DNA from: Opitutales bacterium
GTDB lineage: Bacteria; Verrucomicrobiota; Verrucomicrobiia; Opitutales; Intestinicryptomonadaceae
DNA: 64,000 nucleotides
Assembly: GCA_015061945.1 (NCBI GenBank)
Contig: SUVP01000010.1
Span: 1 to 64,000 of the forward strand
Direction: 5' to 3'
The position numbers and the translations under genes were made by a program. This document shows, piece after piece, positions 15,687 through 26,500 of this stretch. The notes beneath the pieces are model-generated. The model saw only the letters and a program-made list of their open reading frames with translations, was not told the DNA's origin and did no database searches. Positions within the stretch are counted from its first letter, which is position 1, and every line of letters starts with the position of its first letter.

Positions 15687-16990
15687 TTGTTCTTCTTCCA
15701 ATGTTCGATTTTATAGCCGAAGAATGCGTAGAAAATTAAGTACGCAAAGCATGGAATTAACACGATATACGCTGTGTGTGGGTCGCTCTTATCAGCGATG
15801 ATTCCATAGAGCAACGGCATAAGTGCGTTTCCGCAAAGAGCCATTACCATAAGCGATGAACCTCTGTTTGTCCATTTGCCCAAGCCTCTAATTGCAAGTG
15901 GCCAAATTCCAGCGTAGATGAGTGAGTTTGGGAATCCCAACAAACAGATGAACCATATTGATGCGTTTGTGCCAGCTTTCAAAAACGAGGTGTCGAAAGT
16001 AAATAACAATACGCAACACGAGAGAATCATTCCGAGTGAAACGCAGAGTTGCAACATAGTTTTTTGCGTTGCAAAACGTGGGATAACAATGATACCAGCG
16101 ATGTACCCAATGAATGTACAACTGAGTGTAATCATTGGGAAAATTTTTGCTTCGTTCATATCGATGCCCATTGTGCCTGCATAATTTATAACGGTGTCGA
16201 TTGCTACAATCTGACTTGCGACGTGGAAGAAAATTGCGAATGCACCCAACACCAAATACGGATATGCGAAAGGCGAACTTCTGCCTTCTAATTCAGCCTT
16301 ATCGCCATTTTCAGACTTCAAATTAAGCTCTGGTAATTTTGAAAATAACACAACTATTGCGAAGATAAAAAGGAATCCAGCCAAAGCTGTGTATGGTGGG
16401 ATAACACGCAAAATAAGTTCTGAAAGCACTTGTGTGCGTTCGGTTCCGACAATTGCATTTGCGTTTAGTTGAGCAAAAAGCTCTTTGTCTTCGGGCTTAA
16501 GAATTATAACAGCAAACAAAAGCGGAGCGATAATTCCCATCGCCTTATTTGCCAGTCCCATAATGCTTATGCGACGTGTCGCAGTGTCGATAGGTCCGAT
16601 ATTTGTCACATACGGATTAGCCGCAGTTTGCAAAACAGCAAGACCTGTGCCGATAATAAATAATCCTGCCAAGAACAAATAATATTCGCAAAGAAGTGCG
16701 GCTGGTACAAATGTCAATGCACCTAAACTCATCGAGCAAAGTCCGACTGCAATCCCCTTCTTATAGCCGATTTTATCGAGCATAAGCGATGCTGGGAACG
16801 ATATAAAAAAGTATGCGAAGTAGAATGCAAGCGTTACAAAATACGATTGTGTGTGTGTTAACTCGCACGCCAATTTGAAGTAAGGGATGAGCATTGCATT
16901 CACCCACGAGAGCAAGCCCATAATCCCGAACAGCGACGCCAAAATAATCATCGCTGTATAAAATTGGGAATTAGATTTTTTGTTTTCCAT
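15683..16990 (-). CDS. MFS sugar:proton symporter, FucP/NagP-like
   Basis: The 435-residue protein has about twelve membrane segments and belongs to the FHS family of the major facilitator superfamily, which includes fucose, glucose/galactose and N-acetylglucosamine permeases. The QTAANPYV motif in the fourth to fifth helix region is a hallmark of the family. Its neighbours nagA and nagB point to N-acetylglucosamine as the likely substrate, carried across the inner membrane. It heads the operon and overlaps nagA by 4 bases. Only 23 bases separate its ATG from the upstream terminator, so its promoter must overlap that hairpin or transcription must read through. Confidence 0.88.
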   Translation of the reverse strand: MENKKSNSQFYTAMIILASLFGIMGLLSWVNAMLIPYFKLACELTHTQSYFVTLAFYFAYFFISFPASLMLDKIGYKKGIAVGLCSMSLGALTFVPAALLCEYYLFLAGLFIIGTGLAVLQTAANPYVTNIGPIDTATRRISIMGLANKAMGIIAPLLFAVIILKPEDKELFAQLNANAIVGTERTQVLSELILRVIPPYTALAGFLFIFAIVVLFSKLPELNLKSENGDKAELEGRSSPFAYPYLVLGAFAIFFHVASQIVAIDTVINYAGTMGIDMNEAKIFPMITLSCTFIGYIAGIIVIPRFATQKTMLQLCVSLGMILSCCVLLFTFDTSFLKAGTNASIWFICLLGFPNSLIYAGIWPLAIRGLGKWTNRGSSLMVMALCGNALMPLLYGIIADKSDPHTAYIVLIPCFAYLIFYAFFGYKIEHWKKNK

Positions 16991-17013
16991 AAAAATTTTT
17001 CTTAATTGTTGTC

Positions 17014-17048
17014 GCTAAAAAACCGCACACTGAGTGCGGTTTTTTAGC
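17014..17048 (-). terminator. Intrinsic terminator between the epimerase operon and the nag operon
   Basis: A perfect 15-bp stem (17014-17028 with 17034-17048) has a 5-base loop. On the minus strand it follows the HEAT/epimerase gene and includes a T run. It lies only 23 bases before the start of the sugar transporter gene. Confidence 0.85.
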
Positions 17049-17054
17049 GATTTA

Positions 17055-19472
17055 TTACTTCTTTGCTTTCTTTATCGACTTAATAAATTTTGCGTTTTCG
17101 ATAATTTCTTCAATCTGTTTTTCGGGCGATGTGAATTCCCAAACTTCGTGTTCAATGAGGAAATATCCGTCAAAATTTTGTCTGTCGAGTTCTGCAATAA
17201 CCTCGGCAACTTTACCAATGCCAGTGCCGATTTGTACGTCTTTTGCAGAGTCTGTGCCAAACTTGTCGACATCTTTAATATGCAAAATTCCAATTTTCGA
17301 TTCCAACTTTTTGAGAGCGTCGAGAGTTTTGATTCCGTCGCGTTCCCAATGCCCGTTATCAGCACACGAGTATATATTTGGCAAGTGGCGAATTTTTGAA
17401 TCTACATAATCTGGGTAGCAATATTTGTAATCACTTCCGTCTGGTTGTGGGTGATTGTGGATTGCTACTTTTATACCATATTTGCCAGCGTATTTGTCCC
17501 ATACAGGAAACATATTTTCGGGCGATTCTGTGAGAACTACTGGAATTGAAAATTCTTTTACGAACTCGCAAATTTCAACAATTTCTTCTTCTGTCTTTGG
17601 GCTACGCACGCCATAGCTGACAATTACAAGGCGATTGTCTTCGAGAACTTCTCGCAAATATGCACGCTGTTGGGCGTTCATATTGTGTCCAGTTTTGATG
17701 TTTGGATATTTTCCGCCAGTCATTTGTCCAGTTAAGCCGATGTGCGAGATGCCTGTTTTTTTCAGGTATGGCAAGCAGTCGACAAACGAACGATTATAGA
17801 ATGTTGAAAGTTGCACGCCAACTTTGCGAGCCTTGCTGATGCGAAGTTTTTTGCACATCGACTTATACAAGGTACTTTCAAAATCGAGCTTGCCCCAAAG
17901 CAAGCAATCGAGCTCACGTTCTTTGAAAACTACGTCTTGCGACTTTGCAAATTTTTCGACGATGATGTTTGCGATAGCTTGGTCGAGTTCTGTTTTACCT
18001 TGTTTTGTCATATTTTTTGCAAGGCATTTTAATTGTCCAAAACGAATCGATTTTGCGAGTGCGTCGCGAACATCTTTATTCTTAAATTCTCCTGCAACGA
18101 ACTTATCGAGAAGTGTTTTGAATGCCGATTTATCGCCACGGATTGCGAGCCACGCAGTTGCGTTTATATCGCCATTTGCCGATTTTTTCTGCAACATTTC
18201 TTCGAGTGCTTTTGAATCTGTTTCTTCCAAAACAGACACAGCTAAACTCTTCAAGAACTTTTCAGAATCGAATGTCGGTACGCTCCAAACTGTCTTGTTA
18301 TGGTCTACGCCATCGAAGTCTCGGAACGAGCAGAGATTGTAGATTTTTTTGAAGCTTGCGGAGTCATCGCAAATGAAACGTGCCGCATAGATCGCTTCTG
18401 TTTTCAAGTCCCAATCGTTAGAGTCAATGTATGGGGCAACGTATTTATAGAAACGCTTATCGCCTGTGAAAAGCATTGTTCCGATCACATAGAGCTTTGC
18501 AGTGTTCGACAATTTTTCGAAGTTATCCAGGACATCTTTTGAATTTTCAAAAGTGCGAATATCGTTCATTGAACGTGCAGCATACTTCATATTTGGGGAA
18601 TTTTTGAGTATGAAGTTGTCGAGATATTTTGTCGGGTTATCTGAAAGCACTGCACGGATTGCGATTGCGTATGTGCAGTCGGTTGGTACTTTTTCGAGTG
18701 CTTTTTCGGCGAGCTTCTTGTTGCCGTCGAGGATTGCAGTTCTTGCGATTGCACAGAGCGATTGAATTGCAAACTTTTTCTCATCTGCCTTGCAAATATC
18801 TTTACCGATTTTTGTCATAGCATATTTTGACGAGATTTTTGCTGGGCGAGCTTTGTCAGAAGCGTCGTCGATAACATTGTTGAGAAGTTCTACTGATTTG
18901 CAGTTTGCAAAGAACCCTAACGACTTAATCGTGATTTTTCTTGCGACATCGTTTTTGTCGAGACCTGATTTTACAACATCAAAAATCTTATCACGTTTGA
19001 GTGTTTTTTGATTGTAGATTGATGTACTCCATGCAATCGGCGTATCTTTTTGATTACGCAAAGCGAGTGTAGAAATTGCACATGCCGATTGTTTGTTGTC
19101 GTTATTCTTGATAAATTCAATCAACGCACAATCAACTTTGCACGACGGAATTGCTCGGAATACTTCGCAAACCCAAGGTGCACGAAACTCGCTTGAAAGA
19201 TGTTCTTTCAAAACGTCTATACTTTTGCAAGTTGCGATTGGCTTAAGCAATTCACAACTGCGTGCGAAAGCTTCGTCGCTGATTTTATTATTTTGAATTA
19301 CGTTGAGCAATGCCTTTTCGGTTGCACATGGATTCTTATTGGCTTCGGCAAGTGTTGTGTAGAACCATGCGATTGAGTCTCCTGCTTTATACTTTGCCAT
19401 ATCGCTGTATGCATCGGCAAAGAGTCCGTTTGCGAGGATTGCTGTTAGGGCGATAAAAAATGTTTTCTTCAT
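17055..19472 (-). CDS. Exported HEAT-like repeat protein fused to a sugar isomerase/epimerase domain
   Basis: The 805-residue protein starts with a signal peptide (about residues 1-20). A long helical region with repeated short units follows (about residues 20-540) and resembles HEAT repeats. The C-terminal 260 residues form a xylose-isomerase-like TIM barrel. Metal-ligand candidates are visible: VLTES, AIHNH, and LIEHE near the end. The barrel shares GHxMNAxQRAYL and S-Y-G-V-x-x-P-K-T-E segments with the smaller lipoprotein encoded at 20830, so the two are paralogues. The helical region may bind a partner or glycan at the envelope. I chose the ATG at 19472, giving a clean signal peptide. It is the last gene of a three-gene operon. 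Confidence 0.8.
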   Translation of the reverse strand: MKKTFFIALTAILANGLFADAYSDMAKYKAGDSIAWFYTTLAEANKNPCATEKALLNVIQNNKISDEAFARSCELLKPIATCKSIDVLKEHLSSEFRAPWVCEVFRAIPSCKVDCALIEFIKNNDNKQSACAISTLALRNQKDTPIAWSTSIYNQKTLKRDKIFDVVKSGLDKNDVARKITIKSLGFFANCKSVELLNNVIDDASDKARPAKISSKYAMTKIGKDICKADEKKFAIQSLCAIARTAILDGNKKLAEKALEKVPTDCTYAIAIRAVLSDNPTKYLDNFILKNSPNMKYAARSMNDIRTFENSKDVLDNFEKLSNTAKLYVIGTMLFTGDKRFYKYVAPYIDSNDWDLKTEAIYAARFICDDSASFKKIYNLCSFRDFDGVDHNKTVWSVPTFDSEKFLKSLAVSVLEETDSKALEEMLQKKSANGDINATAWLAIRGDKSAFKTLLDKFVAGEFKNKDVRDALAKSIRFGQLKCLAKNMTKQGKTELDQAIANIIVEKFAKSQDVVFKERELDCLLWGKLDFESTLYKSMCKKLRISKARKVGVQLSTFYNRSFVDCLPYLKKTGISHIGLTGQMTGGKYPNIKTGHNMNAQQRAYLREVLEDNRLVIVSYGVRSPKTEEEIVEICEFVKEFSIPVVLTESPENMFPVWDKYAGKYGIKVAIHNHPQPDGSDYKYCYPDYVDSKIRHLPNIYSCADNGHWERDGIKTLDALKKLESKIGILHIKDVDKFGTDSAKDVQIGTGIGKVAEVIAELDRQNFDGYFLIEHEVWEFTSPEKQIEEIIENAKFIKSIKKAKK

Positions 19473-19488
19473 ATTGTTGAAATCCTTT

Positions 19489-20808
19489 CTACGCTTGGAG
19501 TGTCCATGGGGCTCTGTATGCACGACTGCAATAGCGTGAAGCTTGTGCGTCGCCAATAATTACTTCCTTATCTGGATCCCAGCGGATTGGGCGATTTACC
19601 TTGTAAGCAATTTCACCCAAGAGGCACGCTGTATTTGTTCGATGTGGAATTTCGATGTCAGATGCAGTTTTACGACGGTCGATTACACTGTCGATGAAAG
19701 CAGAGAAGTGGTGTGTATCGCCACGGCGTGGGTATGCTTTGCGGAGTTTTTGGAATACTTCGATATCCACATATTTTGCGTGTGAAGCCGAAAGTGTGCC
19801 GTCGATAAATAAGACACTTCCTTTTTCGCCAAAGAATTCTACACCACGGATATTTTCGTCTGACATTTCAATTTCTACGCCATTCTTGTAGTAGAAAGAA
19901 ACTTTGTATTTCATCGGTTGATCCGAGAAACCGTCTTTTGCCCATTCAACTTGATTTGGTACAATTTCTAATGGACCCGATTTATCGCAACCGATTGCCA
20001 AATGTGCGAAATCGAGGAAGTGTGCGCCCCAGTCGGCAATTTTACCAGCACAATAATTTTGGATTCCACGCCAACGTGTAAATGTCTTATTTGGGTGATA
20101 ATATGTTGAAAGTGGAGCAGGACCTTGCCACATATCCCAATCTAATCCTTTGGGGACTTCGACAGCTGGAAGTGTTTCGGCAGTGAAGTTTGCTGGCAAG
20201 CCGATTTGGATACGTTTAATTTTTCCGAGAGCTCCGCTTGCAATCATGTCGGCGAGTCTGATGATATATGGTTGTGTGCGACGTACTGAACCAGTCTGCC
20301 ACACGCAACCCGATGAGAGAACAGCGTCTCGCAAAAGTTTGCCTTCTTCGATTGTACGTGTAATCGGCTTTTCGCCATAGATATCTTTACCTGCACGGAT
20401 TGCGTCGATAGCTACAATGGCGTGCCAGTGGTCAGGCAGAGCAGCCATTACAGCGTCGACATCTTTGCGTGCGAGAAGCTCTCGATAATCGTTGTAGCAT
20501 GGGACATCCATTCCGAAAATTTTGCGAGCGTTTCGCAAACCGAATGTTCGTTTATTGTCGTAGCCATAATATTGCGTACCTTCGGTATTGTTGACATCGC
20601 AAAGGGCTACAATCTGAACACGAGGGTCAGACGCAAGCATCTTTGTGTTATATGTACCTTGTGTTCCAAGACCGATTGCACCAACGCAAACACGTTCTGA
20701 CGGTGCAACTTTGCCACCTTTACCGAGTGCAGATGCTGGGATAATCGTCGGGAACCCGACAACAGCGAGCATCCCCGCTGTATTCTTTATAAATGTACGC
20801 CTTTTCAT
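19489..20808 (-). CDS. Tat-exported Gfo/Idh/MocA-family oxidoreductase
   Basis: The 439-residue protein has a twin-arginine signal (KRRTFIK at residues 2-8) followed by a hydrophobic stretch. A Rossmann motif GAIGLGTQG, the segment LPDHWHA and the standard EKP motif (GEKPITRT) follow, so it is a canonical family member unlike the protein at 2224. A GAHFLDFAH segment carries the conserved histidine. It probably works in the periplasm as an NAD-dependent sugar oxidoreductase or glycosidase. It lies between the two epimerase-like genes with gaps of about 16 and 21 bases, suggesting that the three act on the same sugar. Confidence 0.88.
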   Translation of the reverse strand: MKRRTFIKNTAGMLAVVGFPTIIPASALGKGGKVAPSERVCVGAIGLGTQGTYNTKMLASDPRVQIVALCDVNNTEGTQYYGYDNKRTFGLRNARKIFGMDVPCYNDYRELLARKDVDAVMAALPDHWHAIVAIDAIRAGKDIYGEKPITRTIEEGKLLRDAVLSSGCVWQTGSVRRTQPYIIRLADMIASGALGKIKRIQIGLPANFTAETLPAVEVPKGLDWDMWQGPAPLSTYYHPNKTFTRWRGIQNYCAGKIADWGAHFLDFAHLAIGCDKSGPLEIVPNQVEWAKDGFSDQPMKYKVSFYYKNGVEIEMSDENIRGVEFFGEKGSVLFIDGTLSASHAKYVDIEVFQKLRKAYPRRGDTHHFSAFIDSVIDRRKTASDIEIPHRTNTACLLGEIAYKVNRPIRWDPDKEVIIGDAQASRYCSRAYRAPWTLQA

Positions 20809-20829
20809 CTTATGGCTACCTTTCTCAAA

Positions 20830-21672
20830 TTAGTTATTGCGGAGGAAGTTTACGCACTTCTTGACGTCTTCGTCATTCTTATCTGCGTTTACTTCGTATT
20901 CAATCATTAAGCATACGCCCTTTTCGCCGAGCTTTTGTCTGTCAAATTCAGCGAGGAATTTTTTGAGGTTGCCAATACCTGTGCCGAATGGAACAGAATT
21001 GCCTTTGTAGTCGTTGAATCTGTTTGAATCTTTTAGGTGAATCATTTTTACAGTGCCTTCGAGTGTTTTCAGACCTGCTGTTGCATCGTATCCTGAAAGG
21101 AGCCATGCACCAGTGTCTGGGCAAGAATAAACTCTGCTATATGGAGCGATGAGATTTTTGACATATTCTGGCTTGTAAAGTTCGTACCATTTCTTGTTTG
21201 GTTCAACTGCGTGGCAGTGGATTGCAAAATCGATATCATATTTTTCGCCGTATTTTTGGCAGAGCTTGAGCATATCGCCTGTGGCTTCTGTCAAGATAAG
21301 TGGAATGCTCATTTCTTTTGCAAATTCGCACATTTCCTTGAGGTCTGCTTCTGTCTTTGGTGTCACAACGCCATAACTTTTGAGCTCAAAACCATAATCT
21401 TTTACGATTTTTTTCAAGTATGCACGTTGTTCAGCATTCATCGCATGTCCAGTTTTTACCTTTGGATATTTTGGTGAAAATGGAGTTCTTGAAAGACCAA
21501 TATATTTTATGCCGAGATCTTTCATAAATGGAGCCATTTCTTCAAGTGTACGTTTATGGAAAGTGTACATTGCAATACCGATATTGCGTGGTGCTTTTGT
21601 TTGTTCTTTTTTAGATGTTGCACAACCAGCCAAAATTGCTGTCGCGCAGAGGAGTGTTATAATCTTTTTCAT
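20830..21672 (-). CDS. Sugar phosphate isomerase/epimerase-like lipoprotein
   Basis: The 280-residue protein begins with a lipoprotein signal whose lipobox LAGC places the lipidated cysteine at residue 17. The rest is a TIM barrel of the xylose isomerase-like superfamily. Metal-site candidates are LILTEAT, FAIHCH and MIEYE. Exported members of this superfamily are common in Verrucomicrobiota and Planctomycetota; their substrates are mostly unknown. It is the first gene of the operon and a paralogue of the barrel at the end of the HEAT fusion protein. Confidence 0.85.
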   Translation of the reverse strand: MKKIITLLCATAILAGCATSKKEQTKAPRNIGIAMYTFHKRTLEEMAPFMKDLGIKYIGLSRTPFSPKYPKVKTGHAMNAEQRAYLKKIVKDYGFELKSYGVVTPKTEADLKEMCEFAKEMSIPLILTEATGDMLKLCQKYGEKYDIDFAIHCHAVEPNKKWYELYKPEYVKNLIAPYSRVYSCPDTGAWLLSGYDATAGLKTLEGTVKMIHLKDSNRFNDYKGNSVPFGTGIGNLKKFLAEFDRQKLGEKGVCLMIEYEVNADKNDEDVKKCVNFLRNN

Positions 21673-21916
21673 GGTCAGTTAATCCTTTTGATTTCGGTTT
21701 TTTGTTGTTCTTAAGTTTAAATTGAAAAAATTGATAAATACCTTGAAATTATCTTCTCAAACCTTTGAGAAAGTCAAGCATAAAAAAAATTGTTCAAATT
21801 TACGATAATTTTAAAAGTTGAAAAAATCGTTAAATTTTTGTCAATTTGTTTTGACAAAAATGGCAAATTTGTATTGTTTTAGTTGAATTTAGAACAAAAC
21901 AACAACAGCAAAAACA
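21673..21916. promoter_or_regulatory. Divergent promoter region between the epimerase operon and glnA
   Basis: This 244-base, very AT-rich interval separates two divergent genes and must hold both promoters. For glnA, TTGACA at 21851-21856 is a good -35 box. A -10 box is weaker, with TATTGT at 21872-21877 (15-base spacing). I see no clear operator or riboswitch. Confidence 0.4.
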
Positions 21917-23419
21917 ATGGATAATTCATTAGAATTCTCATCAAACCTCATAGCTGAAAAGCTCAACAAAAACCCATCTGAATTTACAAAAGCCGATATC
22001 ATCGCTTTCATAAAGGCAGAAAATATCCGCCATGTAAACTTTATGTATCCTGCAGGCGATGGTCGCCTTAAGACTTTGAACTTTGTTATTAACGACCTCG
22101 CTTATCTCGACGAAATTCTCACATGTGGCGAACGTGTCGACGGCTCAAGCCTTTTCTCGTTTGTAGAAGCAAGCAGTAGCGACCTTTATGTTGTTCCACG
22201 TTTCAGAACAGCGTTTATCGATCCGATTGCTGAAATCCCAACAATCGCATTCCTTTGCTCATTCTTTAACAAAGATGGACAACCACTCGAAAGCTCGCCA
22301 GAATATGTTCTCCAAAAAGCTTGCAAAGCATTTACTGAAACAACTGGTATGGTTTTTGAAGCTATGGGCGAACTCGAATACTACGTCATTGCAGATGTAG
22401 AAAATTCTTTCCCAACAGCAAATCAACGTGGTTATCACGAATCTGCACCTTTCACAAAGTTTGGCGAATTCCGCAAGCTTTGTATGCAATATGTAGCTCA
22501 AGCAGGTGGTAAAATTAAGTACGGACACTCTGAAGTTGGCAACTTTACCCTCAACGGCAAAGTTTACGAACAAAACGAAATTGAGTTCCTTCCAGGCGAC
22601 GCAATGAGCTCGGCTGAACAACTTCTCTTGGCAAAGTGGATTATCAGAAACCTCGCACAACAATATGGTTATGACCTCACTTTCGCACCAAAGATTACAA
22701 CAGGTAAGGCTGGTAGCGGTTTGCACGTCCATATGCGTTTGATGAAAGACGGCAAAAACGTTATGCTCGACGGTGGCTCGCTTTCGGAATCGGCTCGCAA
22801 GATGATTGCTGGCGTTCTTGAACTCGCACCTTCTATTACTGCATTTGGCAACACAAACCCAACAAGCTATTTCCGTCTTGTTCCACACCAAGAAGCACCA
22901 ACAAATATTTGCTGGGGCGACAGAAACCGCTCGACTCTTGTTCGCGTTCCACTCGGTTGGACAAGTAGCGTAAATATGAGTGCACTCGTAAATCCACTCG
23001 AATCGGCAAGCTCATACGATACAAAGCAAAAGCAAACTGTTGAAATCCGTTGCCCAGATGGTTCGGCTAATATCTACTTGCTCTTTGCAAGCTTGGCTGT
23101 TGCTGCAAGATACGGTTTTGAAATGGCAAACGCTCTCGAAGTTGCAGAAAAAACATATGTAAGCGTAAATATTCACAAAGACGAAAACAAAGCAACACTC
23201 GATTCTCTCCGTGCATTGCCAGACAGCTGTGCAAAGTCGGCTGAATGCTTGCAAGAACAACGTGCAGTTTACGAAAAGTACAACATCTTTACTCCATCAA
23301 TGATTGACGGAATCAAGAAAGGTTTGGAATCGTTTAACGACGCATCGTTGAGAGCTGATATTGGAGGCAACGAACAAGCTATTCTCGACTTGGTCGAAAC
23401 TTATTTCCACTGCGGTTAA
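21917..23419 (+). CDS. glnA: Glutamine synthetase
   Basis: The 500-residue protein is a class I glutamine synthetase that makes glutamine from glutamate, ammonia and ATP. The family segments appear in order: the N-terminal V-D-G-S-S region, the metal-site E-x-E in GELEYYV, GKAGSGLHVHM in the ATP and metal site, NPTSYFRLVPH, and the late VEIRCPDGSANIYL. The adenylylation-site segment of the enterobacterial enzyme (NLYDLPPEE) is not seen, so AMP control is unlikely. It stands alone with its own terminator, divergent from the epimerase operon. Confidence 0.93.
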   Translation: MDNSLEFSSNLIAEKLNKNPSEFTKADIIAFIKAENIRHVNFMYPAGDGRLKTLNFVINDLAYLDEILTCGERVDGSSLFSFVEASSSDLYVVPRFRTAFIDPIAEIPTIAFLCSFFNKDGQPLESSPEYVLQKACKAFTETTGMVFEAMGELEYYVIADVENSFPTANQRGYHESAPFTKFGEFRKLCMQYVAQAGGKIKYGHSEVGNFTLNGKVYEQNEIEFLPGDAMSSAEQLLLAKWIIRNLAQQYGYDLTFAPKITTGKAGSGLHVHMRLMKDGKNVMLDGGSLSESARKMIAGVLELAPSITAFGNTNPTSYFRLVPHQEAPTNICWGDRNRSTLVRVPLGWTSSVNMSALVNPLESASSYDTKQKQTVEIRCPDGSANIYLLFASLAVAARYGFEMANALEVAEKTYVSVNIHKDENKATLDSLRALPDSCAKSAECLQEQRAVYEKYNIFTPSMIDGIKKGLESFNDASLRADIGGNEQAILDLVETYFHCG

Positions 23420-23439
23420 AATTTTTATATCGCAAAAAC

Positions 23440-23474
23440 AAAAAGCCTGCAGATGAGAATCTCGCAGGCTTTTT
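23440..23474 (+). terminator. Intrinsic terminator of glnA
   Basis: The arms at 23440-23450 and 23464-23474 form an 11-bp stem that ends in T residues, 20 bases after the glnA stop. The loop contains a small GAG/CTC pairing. Confidence 0.85.
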
Positions 23475-23501
23475 TGTGTTTAATTAAAAGATTCTTTCTA
23501 C

Positions 23502-23537
23502 AAAAAACGGAAAAGTTTTTTCACTTCTCCGTTTTTT
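23502..23537 (-). terminator. Intrinsic terminator of the RND pump genes
   Basis: An AAAAAACGGA arm (23502-23511) pairs with 23528-23537 and the stem extends inward with one G-T pair. On the minus strand it ends in a T run, just after the RND transporter gene. Confidence 0.75.
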
Positions 23538-23554
23538 TTGAATTTCAAATATTC

Positions 23555-26500
23555 TTATTTTTTGATGATTGGATTTCCAAAGATTCTCCTGATAACGTAG
23601 TAGAATACAGGTGTCATAATGCAACCGAGAATTGTAACACCAATCATACCATACATAACAGATGTACCGAGTGGTTGGCGAAGCTCACACCCTGGACCTT
23701 GTCCAAATGCGAGTGGAACAACACCGAGAATGAATGCGAACGATGTCATCATAATCGGACGGAGTCTGTTCTTTGATGCTGTCGCAAGTGCCGATACTAA
23801 GTCTTCGCCTTTGTCTTCACGTTGTTTTGCAAATTCAACAATCAGAATTGCGTTTTTACAAGCCAACCCGATAAGTGCGACAAACCCAATTTGAGCCATC
23901 AAGTTGTTGCTGAATCCGTGCAAATTTATACCGAGCATAGCAAACAACAACACGAGAGGAACAATCAATATAACCGATAGTGGAAGAATCCAGCTTTCGT
24001 ACAATGCCGAGAGCAATAAGAATACGAATACTACACATACAGCGAAGATGTAGATTGACGTATTGCCGACTTTCTTTTCTTCGTAAGCGATGTCTGTCCA
24101 TTCAATGCCCATTCCAGTTGGGAGTATGCGTGCGGCGAGTTCTTCAATTTGTCGCATTGCTTCGCCCGAGCTGTATCCTTTTGAGACGTTTGCAAAAATT
24201 TCAGAACTTGTGTAAAGGTTGTATCGAACAAGATTGTTTGGTCCAACATAACGTTTGATTTTTGCGACAGACCCAAGTGGAACTGTTTGTCCGAGTGCGT
24301 TCGGAACTTTTAAGCGATAAATATCGGCAATGTCTTTGCGTCGATTACTTTCTGCTTGTGCGACAACACGATATACACGTCCGAGAATATTAAAGTCGTT
24401 CACATATACAGAACCGAGGTTGTATTGCATTGTCGTGAAAATCGAGCTAATTGGTACATTCAATTTTTGAGCACGTTCGCGGTCGATGTCGAGGTACAAC
24501 TGCGGATTTGTAGCTTTAAATGTAGTATAAGATGACGAGATTGAAGGGAGTTTTTCAATTTCTTCAATCAACAATTTTGTCTGTTTTTCGAGATTTTCAA
24601 TACCCAAGCCAGCACGGTCTTGCAACATACATTTGATGTCACCACCGCTCGCCATACCGGATACAATCGCTGGAGTGTAGATATTAAGCTTTGCTCCGAT
24701 AATTGCGTCGGTGAGCATAGTTTTTGCTTTATTCATCAACTTTTCGATGGAATTGCCTTCTTTATCACGTTTGTGTCTATTTTCGAGACGGAAAGAAAGG
24801 CGTCCGATATTTGTGTATTTGTCGCCGACAATCGTGTAAATAAGGCGTGTACCGACCATTCCGTTTGCAGTTTTTCCGGCGACATTCATCAGTTCTGCTG
24901 TGCGTTCAAATGAAGCACCTTCGGGAAGTTCGAGTCGGGCACTGAAAAAGCCTCTATCTTGACGTGGAATGAATCCAGTTGGGGTAGATTTGAAAATTTC
25001 GGCTGTCGCCCAAAGTAATAAGCAGTATAATATAAGGAATAGTGGTGAAAGTTTGACGATAAATTTAATGAGTTTGCCGTAAATTTCAGAGGAGAAGTCA
25101 AACGCAATGTTGAACCAGCGAATCGGTAAGCCGATTGTATAGTCCCATATCAATGCAAATATCGACTTATTCTTTGTTTCGTGCTTAAGCAGTAGGGCGC
25201 AGAGAGCAGGTGTCAATGTCAATGATACCAAGCCCGAGAGAATTGTACTTGTTGCAATAGTCAATGCAAATTGGCGATAGAATTGCCCCGAAATACCTGT
25301 CAAGAATGCAGTCGGGATAAATGCCGAACTCAATACCAACACGATTGCAACCAACGCACCTTGAATTTGTGTCATTGCATCGGCAACGGCTTGTCGGACA
25401 GGCGTATTGTTTGCCATATTTCTTTCGACGTTTTCTACAACAACGATAGCGTCGTCAACAACAATCCCGATTGCGAGTACAAGACCAAACAGTGTAAGGT
25501 TGTTGATTGTAAAGCCGAACATATACATCATCGCAAACGTACCGATAAGCGATACTGGAATTGCAAATAGTGGGATTATCGCAGCTCTCCAGTTTTGCAA
25601 GAATAGCAAAACGACGAATACAACGAGCAACACGGCTTCAAAAATAGCACTATAAACAGCGTTAATAGATTCTCTAACATATTCAGTTGCGTCGTATGAA
25701 ATATGATAATCGACATCTTCGGGGAAGGTCTTTTTCATTTCAGCGAGTTCTTCGAAGAGTCGGTCGACAGTATCAATCGAATTTGTTCCTGGAAGTTGAT
25801 ACATCCCGAACGTAATCGAGGGCATCATATTTACGAACGTATCATTTTCGTAAGTATACGCACCAAGTTCGATTCTCGCAACATCTCGAAGGTGGATAAT
25901 ACGTCCGTCGGGCATATATTTAACGATGATATTACCGAATTCTTTTTCGGTAGAAAGACGTCCTTGTGCATTGATGAGCAATTCAAACGCAGCTCCAGTT
26001 TCGAGAGGTGGTTTATTCAAACTACCTGCTGCAACTTGTTTGTTTTGTTCCTTAAGTGCATTGATTACTTGTGTTGGCGAGAGTCCTAACGCAGCGAGTC
26101 GGTCAGGGTTCATCCAAATACGCATCGAGTATTCTTTGTTGCCCCAAGTTGTAAATTCACTAACGCCGTAAATACGAGAAAGTCTATCTTGAATTTGAGT
26201 AATTGCGTAGTTTGAAAGATAGACTTTGTCTCGTGTGCCTTTGGGCGAGTACAAGTTGATTGTAAGGATAAGGTCGGAGGAACGTTTCTTTACGTTGATA
26301 CCGATATCGCGGACTTCTTGCGGAACACGTGTCTGTGCTTGCGATACTTTGTTTTGTACCAAAACTTGTGCGATATCGGGGTTTGTGCCTGTTGCGAATG
26401 TTACTGTGATTGTCCAAGAACCACTTGGTTGGCACAAGCTCGACATATATTCCATACCTTCAACACCGTTGAGTTGTTGTTCGATTGGTGCGACAGTCGT

